Assembly: GCF_018588885.1 (NCBI RefSeq) | Contig: NZ_JAFFIW010000038.1 | Location: 1 to 56,504, forward strand | Length of the DNA: 56,504 bases | From: Mesorhizobium sp. dw_380 | Lineage (GTDB): Bacteria; Pseudomonadota; Alphaproteobacteria; Rhizobiales; Rhizobiaceae | Direction: 5' to 3' | Shown: piece by piece, positions 36,411 to 45,870 of the stretch | Layout: each line of letters starts with the position of its first letter | Position numbering within the stretch: the stretch's first letter is position 1 | Notes under the pieces: model-generated | Told to the model about the DNA's origin: nothing | Seen by the model: the letters and a program-made list of their open reading frames with translations, nothing else | Databases searched by the model: none | Program-made: the position numbers and the translations under genes

Positions 36411-38438
36411 TCAGTTTAAGTCCCGAGCGAACTCCTTGACGTCGTCTCGTTCAAGTAAAAGCTTGTCGCCTTCCTTCGCCACGATATGTGTCTCGATGCG
36501 CCATACGTCGCGCAGCGCGCGGACAGTGGCCGAGAGCGCAATATGCACGTTCCAGTTACCGCGGGCGTACGACTTTTCCCAGTTGGAGGTTCCGCGCGCC
36601 GAGCTCGGATCGTCGGGATGCATGGTAAGTGTGTCACTGTGCTTAGCCGAAATGACCATTCCGGTGTGCGGATGCACCACGGTCCCCGCGTCGCTCGCCA
36701 TCCGGAAAGTTGTCTCGCCCGTGGCTTGGTTGGTGATTACCTCGCGACAGAAAGGTTTACCAGGCTTAATAGTCTCTGTTGCCATCGGCCGAGCACTCTC
36801 TGGCTTCAGAAACGGTACAAGTTTGGAGTCTACGGCATTCGCTTTGCGCACCGGCAAGATAAGCCTGCTGGCCGCACAATGTATTGATAGACTTGCCCTC
36901 TCTGGACTAGGAAAGACAATAGGCCAATGGCTGGTGGCGATGGCGAGCCTTATGCGTTGCCCTTTTTCAAAGCGTTGCCCGCAAGACCGCAGCTTCAGGC
37001 GTATTGCTTCAGCCTTACCGGGCGTCATTGGCTTCAAATCGAGGTCGTCGTGGCGATGGGTCAAATTCAGAATGCCATAGCTCACACGGGTGGCCGAGCC
37101 GTCCTTAAACACGAGCGAAAGCGTGGCCGATAGGATTGCCACTGCTTTGTCGGAAGAGAGGGTTACCTCAAGCTCGGGGAAGCCGAGAAGGTCTACCTCC
37201 TCCAGAAGAGGCTCGGTTTCGAATACCAAGGCGTTTCCGGCTTCCATGCGCTGGTCGATGGGCTGGTCCGGCACTGCGCCATACGCGCACCAAACACCGG
37301 ATGATAGCCCCGAAGTGGACGGTGAACAGATCGTAAGAACAGCATCACTGCCATCTCCTTCGGCAAGAAGTCCCGGTGAGAGCGACAGCCGTCTTTCGAC
37401 AATGCTCGCCGTCGGCCAGGAAGGCTCAGCGATCCAACGGCCTGGCCGCTCGTCGTAGATGGCGGCGGGGGGCAAAGGATCCTGAATCCACGCGCGCAAC
37501 ATCGGCTCGTCCTCAACGCCGGTGTGGATGCCTTTAAGATGCTGGTCCCACCAGCGCAAGCATTCCTGGAGAAAGCCGATGCGAGGCCCGGGCATGGCGA
37601 TGTGAGGATACTTATGAGCCCAAGGGCCGATCAGGCCTTTGCGAGGTCCCGGCAGGTTCTCGAGCATGCGCAAGATGGCGTTGGGATAGGCGTCCGCCCA
37701 GCCACCCACCGCGTAGACAGGAATCTCGATGTTGGAATAGTCCTCGCAGATAGAACCATGCTTGTAGAAATCGTCCCGACGCTGGTGCGCGAACCAGTCT
37801 TGCAGCCAGATCCCGTTGCCGTTGAGCCGCTCTTCCCAAATCTCACGCCAGCGTTCTCCCACAAGAGCTGGATCGGGCGGGGTCATGGCAATCGCCCAAG
37901 CCGCTGCCCCCCACATCAAATTTTCGCACATAAGCGCGCCGCCGAAATAGTGACATTCATCCCGGTATCGATCGTCGGTCGAACACAGCGAGATTATCGC
38001 CTTGAGGGCTGGCGGACGGCGGGCAGCAACCTGAAGGCTGTTGAACCCGCCCCAGGAGATGCCAATCATACCGACACTGCCTGAGCACCATAATTGCTTC
38101 GCCAACCATTCGATCACGGCAAGACAGTCGTCCTGCTCTTGTTTGAGATATTCGCCCCTGCAGACCCCTTCGCTATCACCCGAACCGCGCATGTCCACGC
38201 GCACACCTGCATAGCCATGCCCGGCGAAGTATGGATGGGTGAGTTGGTCGCGCTCCACAGTCCCATCCCTCTTTCGATAGGGCAGGTATTCGAGGATGGC
38301 GGGGACCGGGTCCGCCTCGGCGTCCTCCGGCAACCAGAGGCGGGCAGCGAGCTTTACCCCGTCCGGCATCGGGATCCAGACATTCTCGATCTCGCGCACT
38401 TTGCGGGGGAAGTCGGTAACAACGCGGATGTCATCCAT
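36411..38438 (-). CDS. CocE/NonD-type alpha/beta hydrolase (X-Pro dipeptidyl-peptidase S15-like)
   Basis: A hydrolase of about 675 residues of the S15/CocE group, which cleaves esters, beta-lactams or X-Pro peptides. It begins with the usual MPDGVKLAARLWLPE and LEYLPYRKRD. The nucleophile elbow is GISWGGFNS with the catalytic Ser near residue 135; the common Tyr of GxSYxG is replaced by Trp. A C-terminal jelly-roll domain (residues about 400-660) is typical for the group. ATG 38438 is preferred because GAGGA lies seven bases upstream, and homology begins there. It lies upstream of the binding-protein gene on the same strand with a 306-bp gap, so it may supply or process the imported compound. 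The cargo is unknown. Confidence 0.88.
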   Translation of the reverse strand: MDDIRVVTDFPRKVREIENVWIPMPDGVKLAARLWLPEDAEADPVPAILEYLPYRKRDGTVERDQLTHPYFAGHGYAGVRVDMRGSGDSEGVCRGEYLKQEQDDCLAVIEWLAKQLWCSGSVGMIGISWGGFNSLQVAARRPPALKAIISLCSTDDRYRDECHYFGGALMCENLMWGAAAWAIAMTPPDPALVGERWREIWEERLNGNGIWLQDWFAHQRRDDFYKHGSICEDYSNIEIPVYAVGGWADAYPNAILRMLENLPGPRKGLIGPWAHKYPHIAMPGPRIGFLQECLRWWDQHLKGIHTGVEDEPMLRAWIQDPLPPAAIYDERPGRWIAEPSWPTASIVERRLSLSPGLLAEGDGSDAVLTICSPSTSGLSSGVWCAYGAVPDQPIDQRMEAGNALVFETEPLLEEVDLLGFPELEVTLSSDKAVAILSATLSLVFKDGSATRVSYGILNLTHRHDDLDLKPMTPGKAEAIRLKLRSCGQRFEKGQRIRLAIATSHWPIVFPSPERASLSIHCAASRLILPVRKANAVDSKLVPFLKPESARPMATETIKPGKPFCREVITNQATGETTFRMASDAGTVVHPHTGMVISAKHSDTLTMHPDDPSSARGTSNWEKSYARGNWNVHIALSATVRALRDVWRIETHIVAKEGDKLLLERDDVKEFARDLN

Positions 38439-39256
38439 GGTCCAATCCTCATATGCGTTCGCGCTTGCCGAACTGCCCTTGAGGTTCAGCAAGAAGGCGG
38501 CGGGTAACCTGCTGGAACAAAAGCGGTGGCAGGGATACCCGTGTTCGTCGAAGGGGGACCGGCGACCAAGTTGCGAGCGCCGTCCTCGTCCTCACCTCGA
38601 ATAGACGACGAGGCTGAAGAGTCGCAGACTGAAAAGCTCGCGACTGGCATAAAGCCGATTCATATCAAACGTTGCGCTCGCTAGCCTTAGTCCCGAGTGA
38701 CAGGTTTCGCGCAGACTTAGGTCAACTTGGCTCTCGCATGGAGCGCGTCAAGGCTCGGCCCAACACCCGAGCGGCGGGATGTCATGGTGGCGTGAGACCG
38801 GTCGCCTCACCGAGCCTAGTTTGCCATCAACTTCCCATCAGCCTATCTGGGGCACCTCTCAGCCTTTAGTGATAGCCCGACAAATCTCGCAATGGAGATC
38901 CGTATTCCGCGGTTGCGCAGGATCGTCACGCATCGTCCGGCTATACGACTTTATTTGACTCCGGCCAGCCAGCGGATGTTCTTCCCGCAACCGCGACCGG
39001 CCGGCGGATGCAGGCGGATCAGCGGCGGTTAATGCGCCAAATAGCAGGCCATGGCCCGTTTTCCCCAACGAGATCTCTCTCTAAAACCCGAACGTCCAAG
39101 TTATCCTTCACGCCACGATTTTAAGCTCTTAGGTGGCTCCGCACCCGACGCACCTGCACCAACATTCCACTCCCCCAAATCGATACGCTTATATTGATTC
39201 TGAAGTGACATCTTACTGACGCGGCAGTTAGTCACTTCCAATGAATTATCCGTCGC
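38439..39256. other. 800-bp intergenic stretch, no recognisable gene
   Basis: Only short, unmatched frames occur. The promoter of the hydrolase/importer genes should lie in the left part. No repeat or sigma-54 element was identified. Confidence 0.45.
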
Positions 39257-40030
39257 TCACATACATGTATAGCCGCCATCAACGGACAGGATGGCTCCCG
39301 TGCAATAGCTTGATGCAGGGCTGGCGAGAAACAGCACCGCGGATGCAACTTCATGGGACTCGCCCATTCTTCCCAGCGGAGTCTGCTCTAACCATCGATC
39401 ATACTGAAATGAGCTTTCATTCCTCGGGGAAATTGTCATCTCTGTTGTAACATATCCTGGAGCTACCGCATTTACTCGCACATTATGCTTTGCCCAGGCA
39501 CAGGCCAGCGACTTCGTCATCATGTGAATGGCGCCCTTACTGGTAATATAGGCGGTGTTGTTCTGTGGCTGCGTCACTATCATGCCGCACATGGATCCGA
39601 TGTTCACGATGTTGCCCCAGCGACGGGCGATCATGTGCCGGCCAAAGGCCCTCGCACACCAAAATGCAGCATCCGAATTGACCCGCATCGTTGCCAGCCA
39701 GTCCGCGTCGGAAGTGTCGAGGGCCTCGGTTATCCGGGCTATACCGGCATTGTTAATAAGGACGTCGATCGGCTGTTCGGCATTCAGTTCGTCGGCGAGC
39801 GCCGTAACCGCATCCGGCTTTGCCACATCGATGCCGCGATGACTTGCCGCGATACCGCATGATGCGAGTTTGGCCGCAGCGGCAGCAGCGCTATTCGCGT
39901 CCAAGTCCGCGATGACAATTGACGCGCCCGCTTGGCCGAGAGCGTGAGCGATTTCAAGCCCGATACCGCGCCCCCCTCCGGTTACAATTGCACGCTTGCC
40001 GGACAGGTCGAATTTCTTCAGATAATCCAT
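39257..40030 (-). CDS. short-chain dehydrogenase/reductase (SDR), last gene of E1/E2 set B
   Basis: A 257-residue classical SDR: VTGGGRGIGLEIAHALG at the dinucleotide site, VLINNAGIAR, Ser in IVNIGSMCGM, YITSKGAIHMMTK with the Tyr/Lys pair, and GAILSVDGGYTCM at the C-terminus. It resembles the SDR at 20796-21557 (same ending and similar middle), which lies with E1 set A. Gap to the upstream E2 gene is about 390 bp and contains repeat copy B, so co-transcription is possible but not certain. A substrate linked to the 2-oxoacid dehydrogenase reaction is inferred. Confidence 0.92.
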   Translation of the reverse strand: MDYLKKFDLSGKRAIVTGGGRGIGLEIAHALGQAGASIVIADLDANSAAAAAAKLASCGIAASHRGIDVAKPDAVTALADELNAEQPIDVLINNAGIARITEALDTSDADWLATMRVNSDAAFWCARAFGRHMIARRWGNIVNIGSMCGMIVTQPQNNTAYITSKGAIHMMTKSLACAWAKHNVRVNAVAPGYVTTEMTISPRNESSFQYDRWLEQTPLGRMGESHEVASAVLFLASPASSYCTGAILSVDGGYTCM

Positions 40031-40267
40031 GCTGCCTTTGATCCAAGTTTGTATGTTGGCCTCGCCCCAATAAATTGACCGGGATCATGATCCCGATACG
40101 GGTGGCGCCCGTTGTTGCTTTTGCGGGTCTGTGCCACTCTGCCGGCTATCATCACTAAAACGGCCCCGCGACACGGATACGGAATGACATTGTCCAGCAC
40201 CGTCCGACAGGGATCAACATTCTGCCGCAGAAACAACCCGTATAGGCAGCCTGGCCAATTGGCTTGC

Positions 40268-40340
40268 AATGATAGGCGCCAGCAATTGTCCTGAGAATGC
40301 GCAAAAGGATTCGCTGGCCGTAAACCCAGCTTATGTCCAG
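40268..40340 (+). repeat. dispersed repeat, copy B
   Basis: It shares the CTGAGAATGCGCAAAAGG core and flanking bases with copies A (17761-17822) and C (47448-47522). It lies in the gap between the SDR and E2 genes of set B and is the copy that has kept the best open frame (IGASNCPENAQK). Confidence 0.65.
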
Positions 40341-40421
40341 CCGCTCATGCGCAAGATCGCGAATACGCTACCTTCGCCGGCCATAACGCAAGCGTCTAGT
40401 TGCCAAACTTGGACCTCATGC

Positions 40422-41492
40422 TCAGGCGACCATGCTCATAGGATTTTCAATATAGCTCTTAAATATCTGCAGCAACTTTGCTCCGAGCACGCCGTCCACA
40501 CAGCGATGGTCGATGGAAAGGGTAACACTCATCACCGTTGCGATGGCCATTGAACCGCTCTTGACGACTACATGCTGTCTGCCCGCACCGACTGCCAGAA
40601 TCGTAGCGTGGGGGGGATTGATCACGGCAGCGAACTCTTTGACCCCCATCATGCCCATGTTCGAGATCGATGTCGTGCCGCCTTCATATTCTTCAGGCTT
40701 TAGCTTGCGATCTCTCGCGCGTTTGCCGAGGTCCTTCATCTCGGCGGAAATGACTTGAAGTGTTTTCTGTTCAGCCTTGCGTATGATCGGCGTGATCAGA
40801 CCGCCTGCGATCGAGACAGCTACCCCTATGTCGACGTGCTGGTGTTTAAGAATAGCGCCCTCGGTCCAGGAGACATTCGCGTCCGGAACGTCACGCAGCG
40901 CAAGCGCCAAGGCCCTTATCACCATGTCATTGACGGACAACTTGTAGACCGGCAGTCCGTCCGCGGCCCTAGGCGCCGCACCGTTGAGTCGGGAGCGCAG
41001 TCCTAGAAGCTGATCGATCTCGCAATCCACTGCGACATAGAAATGCGGAATGGTTTGCTTCGAGGTCACCAGACGACGTGCAATCGTCCTTCGCATCCCG
41101 TCGTTAGGTATGCGTTCATATGATCCGCCCTCAAACAGCTTAAGAACAGCGTCGTCCTTGGCACCTTTGCTTCCAGACGACGCTGCAGGAGCAGGGCCTC
41201 CAGGCGCGTCGGACCGTTGTCCAGGGGCTGCGGCAACCGAACCAGCTTCAGTCTTTATGGCAAGAACGGCGACCAGGTCCCTGACTTTTAGACCGTTAGC
41301 GCCTTCCGGAACGACAATCCTTTCCAGAGTACCGCCGGCAGCGGCCTTGATCTCACCTGTATCGCTACCGCTTGATACTTGAGCCAAAACATCTCCGGCC
41401 TTTATGTCGTCCCCCTCGTTGAACATCCATTTTACAATGGTGGCTGCTCCCATATCGGAAACGAAGGCCGGCATTCTGACGTTGATAGGCAT
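40422..41492 (-). CDS. 2-oxoacid dehydrogenase E2 acyltransferase with altered lipoyl domain
   Basis: A 356-residue E2-like acyltransferase. The N-terminal domain (about 1-80) has the lipoyl/biotinyl fold, but the lipoylated lysine is missing: where other E2s have D-K-A this one has G42-S43-D44 (in AQVSSGSDTGEIK), so S43 takes its place. A Pro/Ala/Gly-rich linker (about 87-112) leads directly to the catalytic domain at about 125; the 35-residue peripheral subunit-binding domain that normally holds E1 or E3 is not seen. The catalytic domain is intact, with the active-site motif HRCVDG (H329, D333). It probably uses the acyl group carried by the separate lipoyl protein at 42500-42739. The end product (acyl-CoA or other acyl acceptor) is unknown. 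Confidence 0.9.
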   Translation of the reverse strand: MPINVRMPAFVSDMGAATIVKWMFNEGDDIKAGDVLAQVSSGSDTGEIKAAAGGTLERIVVPEGANGLKVRDLVAVLAIKTEAGSVAAAPGQRSDAPGGPAPAASSGSKGAKDDAVLKLFEGGSYERIPNDGMRRTIARRLVTSKQTIPHFYVAVDCEIDQLLGLRSRLNGAAPRAADGLPVYKLSVNDMVIRALALALRDVPDANVSWTEGAILKHQHVDIGVAVSIAGGLITPIIRKAEQKTLQVISAEMKDLGKRARDRKLKPEEYEGGTTSISNMGMMGVKEFAAVINPPHATILAVGAGRQHVVVKSGSMAIATVMSVTLSIDHRCVDGVLGAKLLQIFKSYIENPMSMVA

Positions 41493-41620
41493 CGGCTCTA
41501 CTGTGGCTTTTGAGGTATCTAGCGGGCTAGCGGTTTGCGGGTTCGGGCTGCTCTGCTTGGGGTACGAAGCGGAAAAATCTTCGAGCTGAACGGATGTTGG
41601 GGCTAAGAAGGCTCAAATGC

Positions 41621-42364
41621 TCACAGCAACAGTCCTCCGTCGATCGCGATCTCCGCCCCGGTAATGTAGCGGCTCTCGTTCGAGAGCAGGAAGAGAACGA
41701 GGTCGGCCACCTCGTCGACCGTCCCGGCCCGCTTGAGCGGAATGAGCGCGTACTGGCGCTCTCTGTCGGACGGATCCTCGGCGAGCAGCATGTCGGTTTC
41801 CACCCACCCGGGGTGGATAGAATTGACGCGGATTCCTGCTGGCGCAAGCTCTAGGGCCGCGCATTTTGTCATGCCTCGAAGGGCCCATTTCGTCGCGGAG
41901 TAGGCCATACAAGTTCGACTTCCGCGCATCCCGGCGACAGACGAGATGTTTACTATTGCGCCACCGCCGGATGCCTCGATCAGAGGTGAGACTTCCCGCA
42001 TACCGAGGAAGCAACCCAACTGATTCACACGGAAGTGCTTTTCGAAGAGCGCGACGCTCGAATCCCTCATTGGCACGGGTTCATAAATCGCCGCGTTGTT
42101 GACCAGACCATGAAGTCCCGTCCCCTCCCCCTCCAGACAGCGGATCAGGCTTCGCCAGTCTTGCTCGCTAGTGACGTCGAGATGCACGTATGACGCTTTT
42201 TCACCAATAGTCGCTGCAAGTTGTTCGCCCTGCTCGTCTAGGAGGTCGCCGATGACAACCCGCCCTCCCTCCGTTGCGATTTGGACGGCTTCCGCCGCAC
42301 CTTGACCTCGAGCTCCACCAGTAATCAAAACCGTCTTGCCTTCGAAGCGTTTGTCCCGCGTCAT
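41621..42364 (-). CDS. short-chain dehydrogenase/reductase (SDR) inside E1/E2 set B
   Basis: A 247-residue classical SDR with LITGGARGQGAAEAVQIA, LVNNAAIYEPV (NNA motif), Ser in IVNISSVAGM, YSATKWALRGMTK and YITGAEIAIDGG. It lies between the lipoyl-protein and E2 genes on the same strand and is therefore very probably part of the operon. AGGA precedes ATG 42364 at seven bases. It belongs to another SDR branch than the two with the YTC ending. It may reduce a keto group of the substrate or product of the acyl-transfer system (inference). Confidence 0.92.
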   Translation of the reverse strand: MTRDKRFEGKTVLITGGARGQGAAEAVQIATEGGRVVIGDLLDEQGEQLAATIGEKASYVHLDVTSEQDWRSLIRCLEGEGTGLHGLVNNAAIYEPVPMRDSSVALFEKHFRVNQLGCFLGMREVSPLIEASGGGAIVNISSVAGMRGSRTCMAYSATKWALRGMTKCAALELAPAGIRVNSIHPGWVETDMLLAEDPSDRERQYALIPLKRAGTVDEVADLVLFLLSNESRYITGAEIAIDGGLLL

Positions 42365-42499
42365 GGTAGTCCTACAGCAACGAGCAGTTGACTCCGAATA
42401 CTAACCAATGGGTATGCAGACGTAAGCAGCCAGGAGTGGCACTTAAATCGCCGGAGGTTCTGAAGTTTAGTCAGATAAGTAACGAACCGTGATTCTTTT

Positions 42500-42739
42500 C
42501 TACTGCCCGGTGTTGATGCGACAGATGACGATTCCGACTTCCGTCGCTGACCCTTCATCAACAAGGATTTCGGCAACCACGCCTGCGGTCTCCGCCTCTA
42601 TCTCAATGTTAGTTTTTTCCGACTCCACTTCGGCTAGAATCTGACCCGGAACGACCGAGGTGCCGACCGAAACATACCACTTCGTAAGATCAACCTCGAC
42701 CGTCGATGCACCCATCTTCGGGATACGAACTTCAAACAT
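42500..42739 (-). CDS. free-standing lipoyl-domain protein
   Basis: A 79-residue protein consisting of one lipoyl/biotinyl domain. It has the lipoyl-lysine motif EVESEKTNIEIEAE, with the lysine at position 42 counted from the chosen start, in the same place as in E2 lipoyl domains. The start ATG at 42739 has AAGGAG eight bases upstream inside the end of the E1-beta gene and overlaps that gene's stop by 8 bp; an ATG two codons earlier is too close to the ribosome site. Translational coupling to E1-beta means that the carrier is made together with E1. It should accept the acyl group from E1 and pass it to the E2 protein whose own lipoyl lysine is lost. Confidence 0.88.
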   Translation of the reverse strand: MFEVRIPKMGASTVEVDLTKWYVSVGTSVVPGQILAEVESEKTNIEIEAETAGVVAEILVDEGSATEVGIVICRINTGQ

Positions 42740-43715
42740 GAGCATAGCTCCTTACGGCTAAGATCGCGTCTTCCAGTTGCTGCGGCTTCGGCAGAACAGC
42801 AGCTTCGAGCGCAAGATTGAACGGCATAGGAACGTCAGCTCGCGTGACACGCTTGATCGGGGCCTTGAGAGATGAAAACGCCAGCTCCCCTATTATTGCG
42901 CTCAATTCGGCGGCGAACCCACAAGTACGGTTCGTGTCGTCGTAGATTACGACGCGGCCAGTTTTCTTGACGGACTTCAACAGCCCTTCCCTGTCAAGCG
43001 GCAAGAGAGACCGAGGATCCCACACTTCGACGCTGATGTTTTTCTCCTGGGCGAGGCGCTCAGCGACAGCTAGAGCCTCGGGCACTAAATGCCCGATAGC
43101 AATGACTGTGACATCGGATCCTTCACGCTTAACGTCACCGCAACCGAAAGGGACGGCATAGATTTCCTCCGGCACCGGACCCTTTTGCGGAAGCGACATG
43201 GCTGATGCTATGAAAACGACGGGGTCGTCTTCGCGGATCGCCTGGATCATGAGGCCCTTGGCGTCGTAGGCATTCGAAGGGCAAACAACCTTGAAGCCAG
43301 CGTGTAGGAGGTACGGATAGGGATTGTCTGAGTGCTGGCCCGCGTTTCCACCCCGCGATCCAGACACCATAAGCGTGTAAGTGATTGGAAGATTTGCTTG
43401 ACCTCCTAACATCAATCGCATCTTCGCCGCTTGATTGACTAGCTGGTCGAATGCGACGTAAATCAGTGAGGGAACTTGAAACTGAACGATTGGGCGCAAA
43501 CCGGCCAAAGCCGCCCCCGTAGCGAAGCCGGTGAACGCTGCCTCGGAAATGGGTGTGTCGAGTACGCGGAGATCGCCGAAAGCGCCATGGAGGCCTTTCG
43601 TCTCACCGCGAATTCCACCTCGAATGTCCTCCCCGATAATCATGACACTCTCATCTGCCCCCATGGCCTGATGGTAGGCTTCGTTCATGGCCTGAAGAAA
43701 TCTCAGCTGTCTCAC
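42732..43715 (-). CDS. 2-oxoacid dehydrogenase E1 component, beta subunit (set B)
   Basis: An E1-beta subunit of about 327 residues. It shows the expected blocks MIIGEDIRGGIRGETKG, ISEAAFTGFATGAALAGLRP, a glycine-rich SGSRGGNAGQHSDNP near the active site, and VEVWDPRSLLPLD in the C-terminal domain. The preferred start is GTG 43715, which overlaps the E1-alpha stop by four bases (GTGA) and has GGGGAG seven bases upstream; longer open frames would overlap more. It is a paralogue of the set A subunit (21699-22706) and pairs with the upstream alpha subunit. Confidence 0.93.
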   Translation of the reverse strand: MRQLRFLQAMNEAYHQAMGADESVMIIGEDIRGGIRGETKGLHGAFGDLRVLDTPISEAAFTGFATGAALAGLRPIVQFQVPSLIYVAFDQLVNQAAKMRLMLGGQANLPITYTLMVSGSRGGNAGQHSDNPYPYLLHAGFKVVCPSNAYDAKGLMIQAIREDDPVVFIASAMSLPQKGPVPEEIYAVPFGCGDVKREGSDVTVIAIGHLVPEALAVAERLAQEKNISVEVWDPRSLLPLDREGLLKSVKKTGRVVIYDDTNRTCGFAAELSAIIGELAFSSLKAPIKRVTRADVPMPFNLALEAAVLPKPQQLEDAILAVRSYAHV

Positions 43716-44746
43716 GGCTCTACTCCCCATGCCGGAGTGTTCGGATACGGCACGGCATACATGCAATCGAGAGCCTCGGCCGGGTTCGGCGGGGGGCTGC
43801 TCCTAGCGAACTCGACGCCCCGATCGATCTCAATGTTGACCTCGGCATCGATAGCTTCAATGTCTTCTTGAGCGCACAAGCCACTTTCCATCATACGCGC
43901 CGCCCAGATCTTGATAGGGTCCCGCAACTTCCAGCGATCGACTTCCTCTTGAGATCGATAGTTCATCTTCATGTGACGCTCGCCTGTATAATGCCCAAAG
44001 TAGCGATAGGTTTGACACTCAATGAACGTTGGGCCTTTGCCGGTCCGAGCGCGTTCCGTAGCAGTGAGAGCAGCGTGATAAACGGCCTCGACGTCCATGC
44101 CATCGACGCACACACCAGGCATTCCGTAGGATTGGGCGCGAACGTAAGGGTCTAGGATCGTGACTTCTTTGAGAGGCGTCGAGATCGCGTACTGATTGTT
44201 CTCGCAGACGAAAATGACAGGAAGATCCCAAATCGCCGCGAGGTTCATCGCCTCGTGGAGGACCCCTTGGTTGATTGCTCCGTCGCCGAAGAATGAAACA
44301 GCAACGCGGTTTTCGCGAGCAGCTTTGAATTTGTGAGCCGCACCACAGGCTATAGGGGCTCCAGCGCCGACGATACCATTCGCCCCAAATATTCCAATCC
44401 CGACGTCAGCAATGTGCATGGATCCGCCGCGACCCTTATTGTATCCGCCCGTTCGCGCGAGCAGCTCAGCAAACATTCTGCCAACGTCGCCGCCCTTCGC
44501 CAGTGTGTGGCCATGCCCTCGATGGGTACTTGTGACGATGTCTGAAGTCGTGAGTGCGCCGCAAATACCAACCGCAACCGCCTCTTGCCCGCTGTACTCG
44601 TGACATACGCCGGCGATCTCGTTGTCATCGACTAGGGTGACGACCCGGTTCTCAAACTGCCTGATACGCGCCATGTCGTAATACAAGCTTCTCGCGAATT
44701 GAGCAGGCATAATGTTAGACGTCGACGCCTCTATTTTGTGTTCCAA
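43712..44746 (-). CDS. 2-oxoacid dehydrogenase E1 component, alpha subunit (set B)
   Basis: A 344-residue ThDP-dependent alpha subunit. The ThDP motif is GDGAINQGVLHEAMNLAAIW (from 154) to CENNQYA (near 181), with STHRGHGHTLAKGG and NKGRGGSMHIAD upstream. The start is TTG 44746, with GGAG nine bases before it; the next ATG (44710) has no ribosome site. It is the first gene of a closely packed group running to the E2 gene. Similarity in layout with set A (alpha, beta, SDR) indicates an ancient duplication. The nearest family by eye is acetoin/branched-chain type and not the large pyruvate dehydrogenase AceE. Confidence 0.93.
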   Translation of the reverse strand: MEHKIEASTSNIMPAQFARSLYYDMARIRQFENRVVTLVDDNEIAGVCHEYSGQEAVAVGICGALTTSDIVTSTHRGHGHTLAKGGDVGRMFAELLARTGGYNKGRGGSMHIADVGIGIFGANGIVGAGAPIACGAAHKFKAARENRVAVSFFGDGAINQGVLHEAMNLAAIWDLPVIFVCENNQYAISTPLKEVTILDPYVRAQSYGMPGVCVDGMDVEAVYHAALTATERARTGKGPTFIECQTYRYFGHYTGERHMKMNYRSQEEVDRWKLRDPIKIWAARMMESGLCAQEDIEAIDAEVNIEIDRGVEFARSSPPPNPAEALDCMYAVPYPNTPAWGVEP

Positions 44747-45224
44747 GTTGATCTACTCCGGTCAAACCCGTTGTCGATGTGGCTACTCGATACCTATCGC
44801 CGACCAAGATTGTCGCGGCACGCAAGCCCAGAATAACTCTTTTCGAATAAACCATATTCCGGGCGTCTCGTAGACTGAAAGGATGGCGTCGGGTATAGAC
44901 CTGATTGATATCAAGCCTCACAATCTTCACCCGAGGTAATCGCTTCTCGCCGTGGACCGGTGGCCGCGCATGAAGTACGAGAACGCGGCCAGCGAACTCA
45001 ACGTGACGCGTTAAGATCCGCACATGACAGAACCTGAAAGGCAACTGTAGCAGTGCCGCGAACCGGGTTCCTCCCTATGCAGCAGCGGCGTGAACTGACC
45101 GCCCAGTTCTGTCCACCCAACTTTTACTGCCCGGATCGGCTGACGCGCCGGCGGTTGGCTTCGCGATAGGCCTGCTTAAAAGGCTTCCAATTGAGAGGCC
45201 GTCTCTCTCAAAGGGAGCTGTAGA
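44747..45224. other. intergenic, probable promoter region of set B
   Basis: This region of about 480 bp precedes E1-alpha. A minus-strand frame of 109 codons (44715-45044) overlaps the E1-alpha start and has no family match. No sigma-54 element was found, in contrast with set A. Confidence 0.45.
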
Positions 45225-45870
45225 GAGGATTTAACGTTTTCCAGTGTGTAAGCAAATGCAGTGGGCCTATCGAAGCGCCAATCCTTGTTGGCATACCCTC
45301 CAGAGCCCTCTTTAGGTTGTCCGCGGTGATCACCGAGCCTGCGTAAAGCCAGTTGGCCAAGTCAAGCATGGCGTCATATGCATCAGTTCAGTCGCGGTGC
45401 CGCAGGCATCCTTGAAAATCCTGATGCGGTAGTCGCGCGAAATCGCGTCTCACACTGTCGTTTCCAAACAAACCTCGCTTAAGCTCCGAACATTATAAGA
45501 TGGTCCGCATTCAATCGGCGCAGCAAAATCTCCAAATTCGTGTTGTAGAACGCGCTGGGACGCTGCTTTCGTACAAGGCTAGCTTCCGGTTTCAGGTCCA
45601 CGATGAATCTCGGCAGCCTGCCCGACGCTATGTGATGGGCGTCCGCCGTTCAAAGCCTCGTGACGTAGCGCGTCTACTCCTCTTGGATCATACCAATTCT
45701 GTGTATAGACAATAGGCAGCCCCGCTGCACGGCATGCATCGGAGAGCTGTCTTGGCACTCCGCAGCAGCTCTTCTCGATTGTAGATCGACCATGCCCCAT
45801 CCGCTTCGATGCAGTCATGTAAATCCACCGCAATGACTACAGTGCGCTTGAACTGATCGGGCAACGTCAT
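45225..45870 (-). pseudogene. isochorismatase-family hydrolase, frameshifted
   Basis: The start is clear at ATG 45870: MTLPDQFKRTVVIAVDLHDC and then DGAWSIYNREELLRSAKTAL, the N-terminus of an isochorismatase-like cysteine hydrolase with the catalytic Asp in VAVDLHD-type position. In another frame follow AAGLPIVYTQNWYDPRGVDA and LRHEALNG. After a deletion a last part is seen: SRDYRIRIFKDACGTATELM, then LDLANWLYAGSVITADNLKR. The segment that should carry the catalytic Cys is lost. It may once have belonged to a nicotinamidase-like or N-carbamoyl-hydrolase-type activity, but it cannot work now. Confidence 0.7.

Noticed and set aside
42436..42451. TGGCACTTAAATCGC, sigma-54-like, plus strand
   Set aside because: It points away from the minus-strand genes, has one -12 mismatch and has no gene downstream on its strand.
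44715..45044. 109-codon minus-strand frame before E1-alpha of set B
   Set aside because: It overlaps the E1-alpha start in another frame, has no ribosome site and no resemblance.
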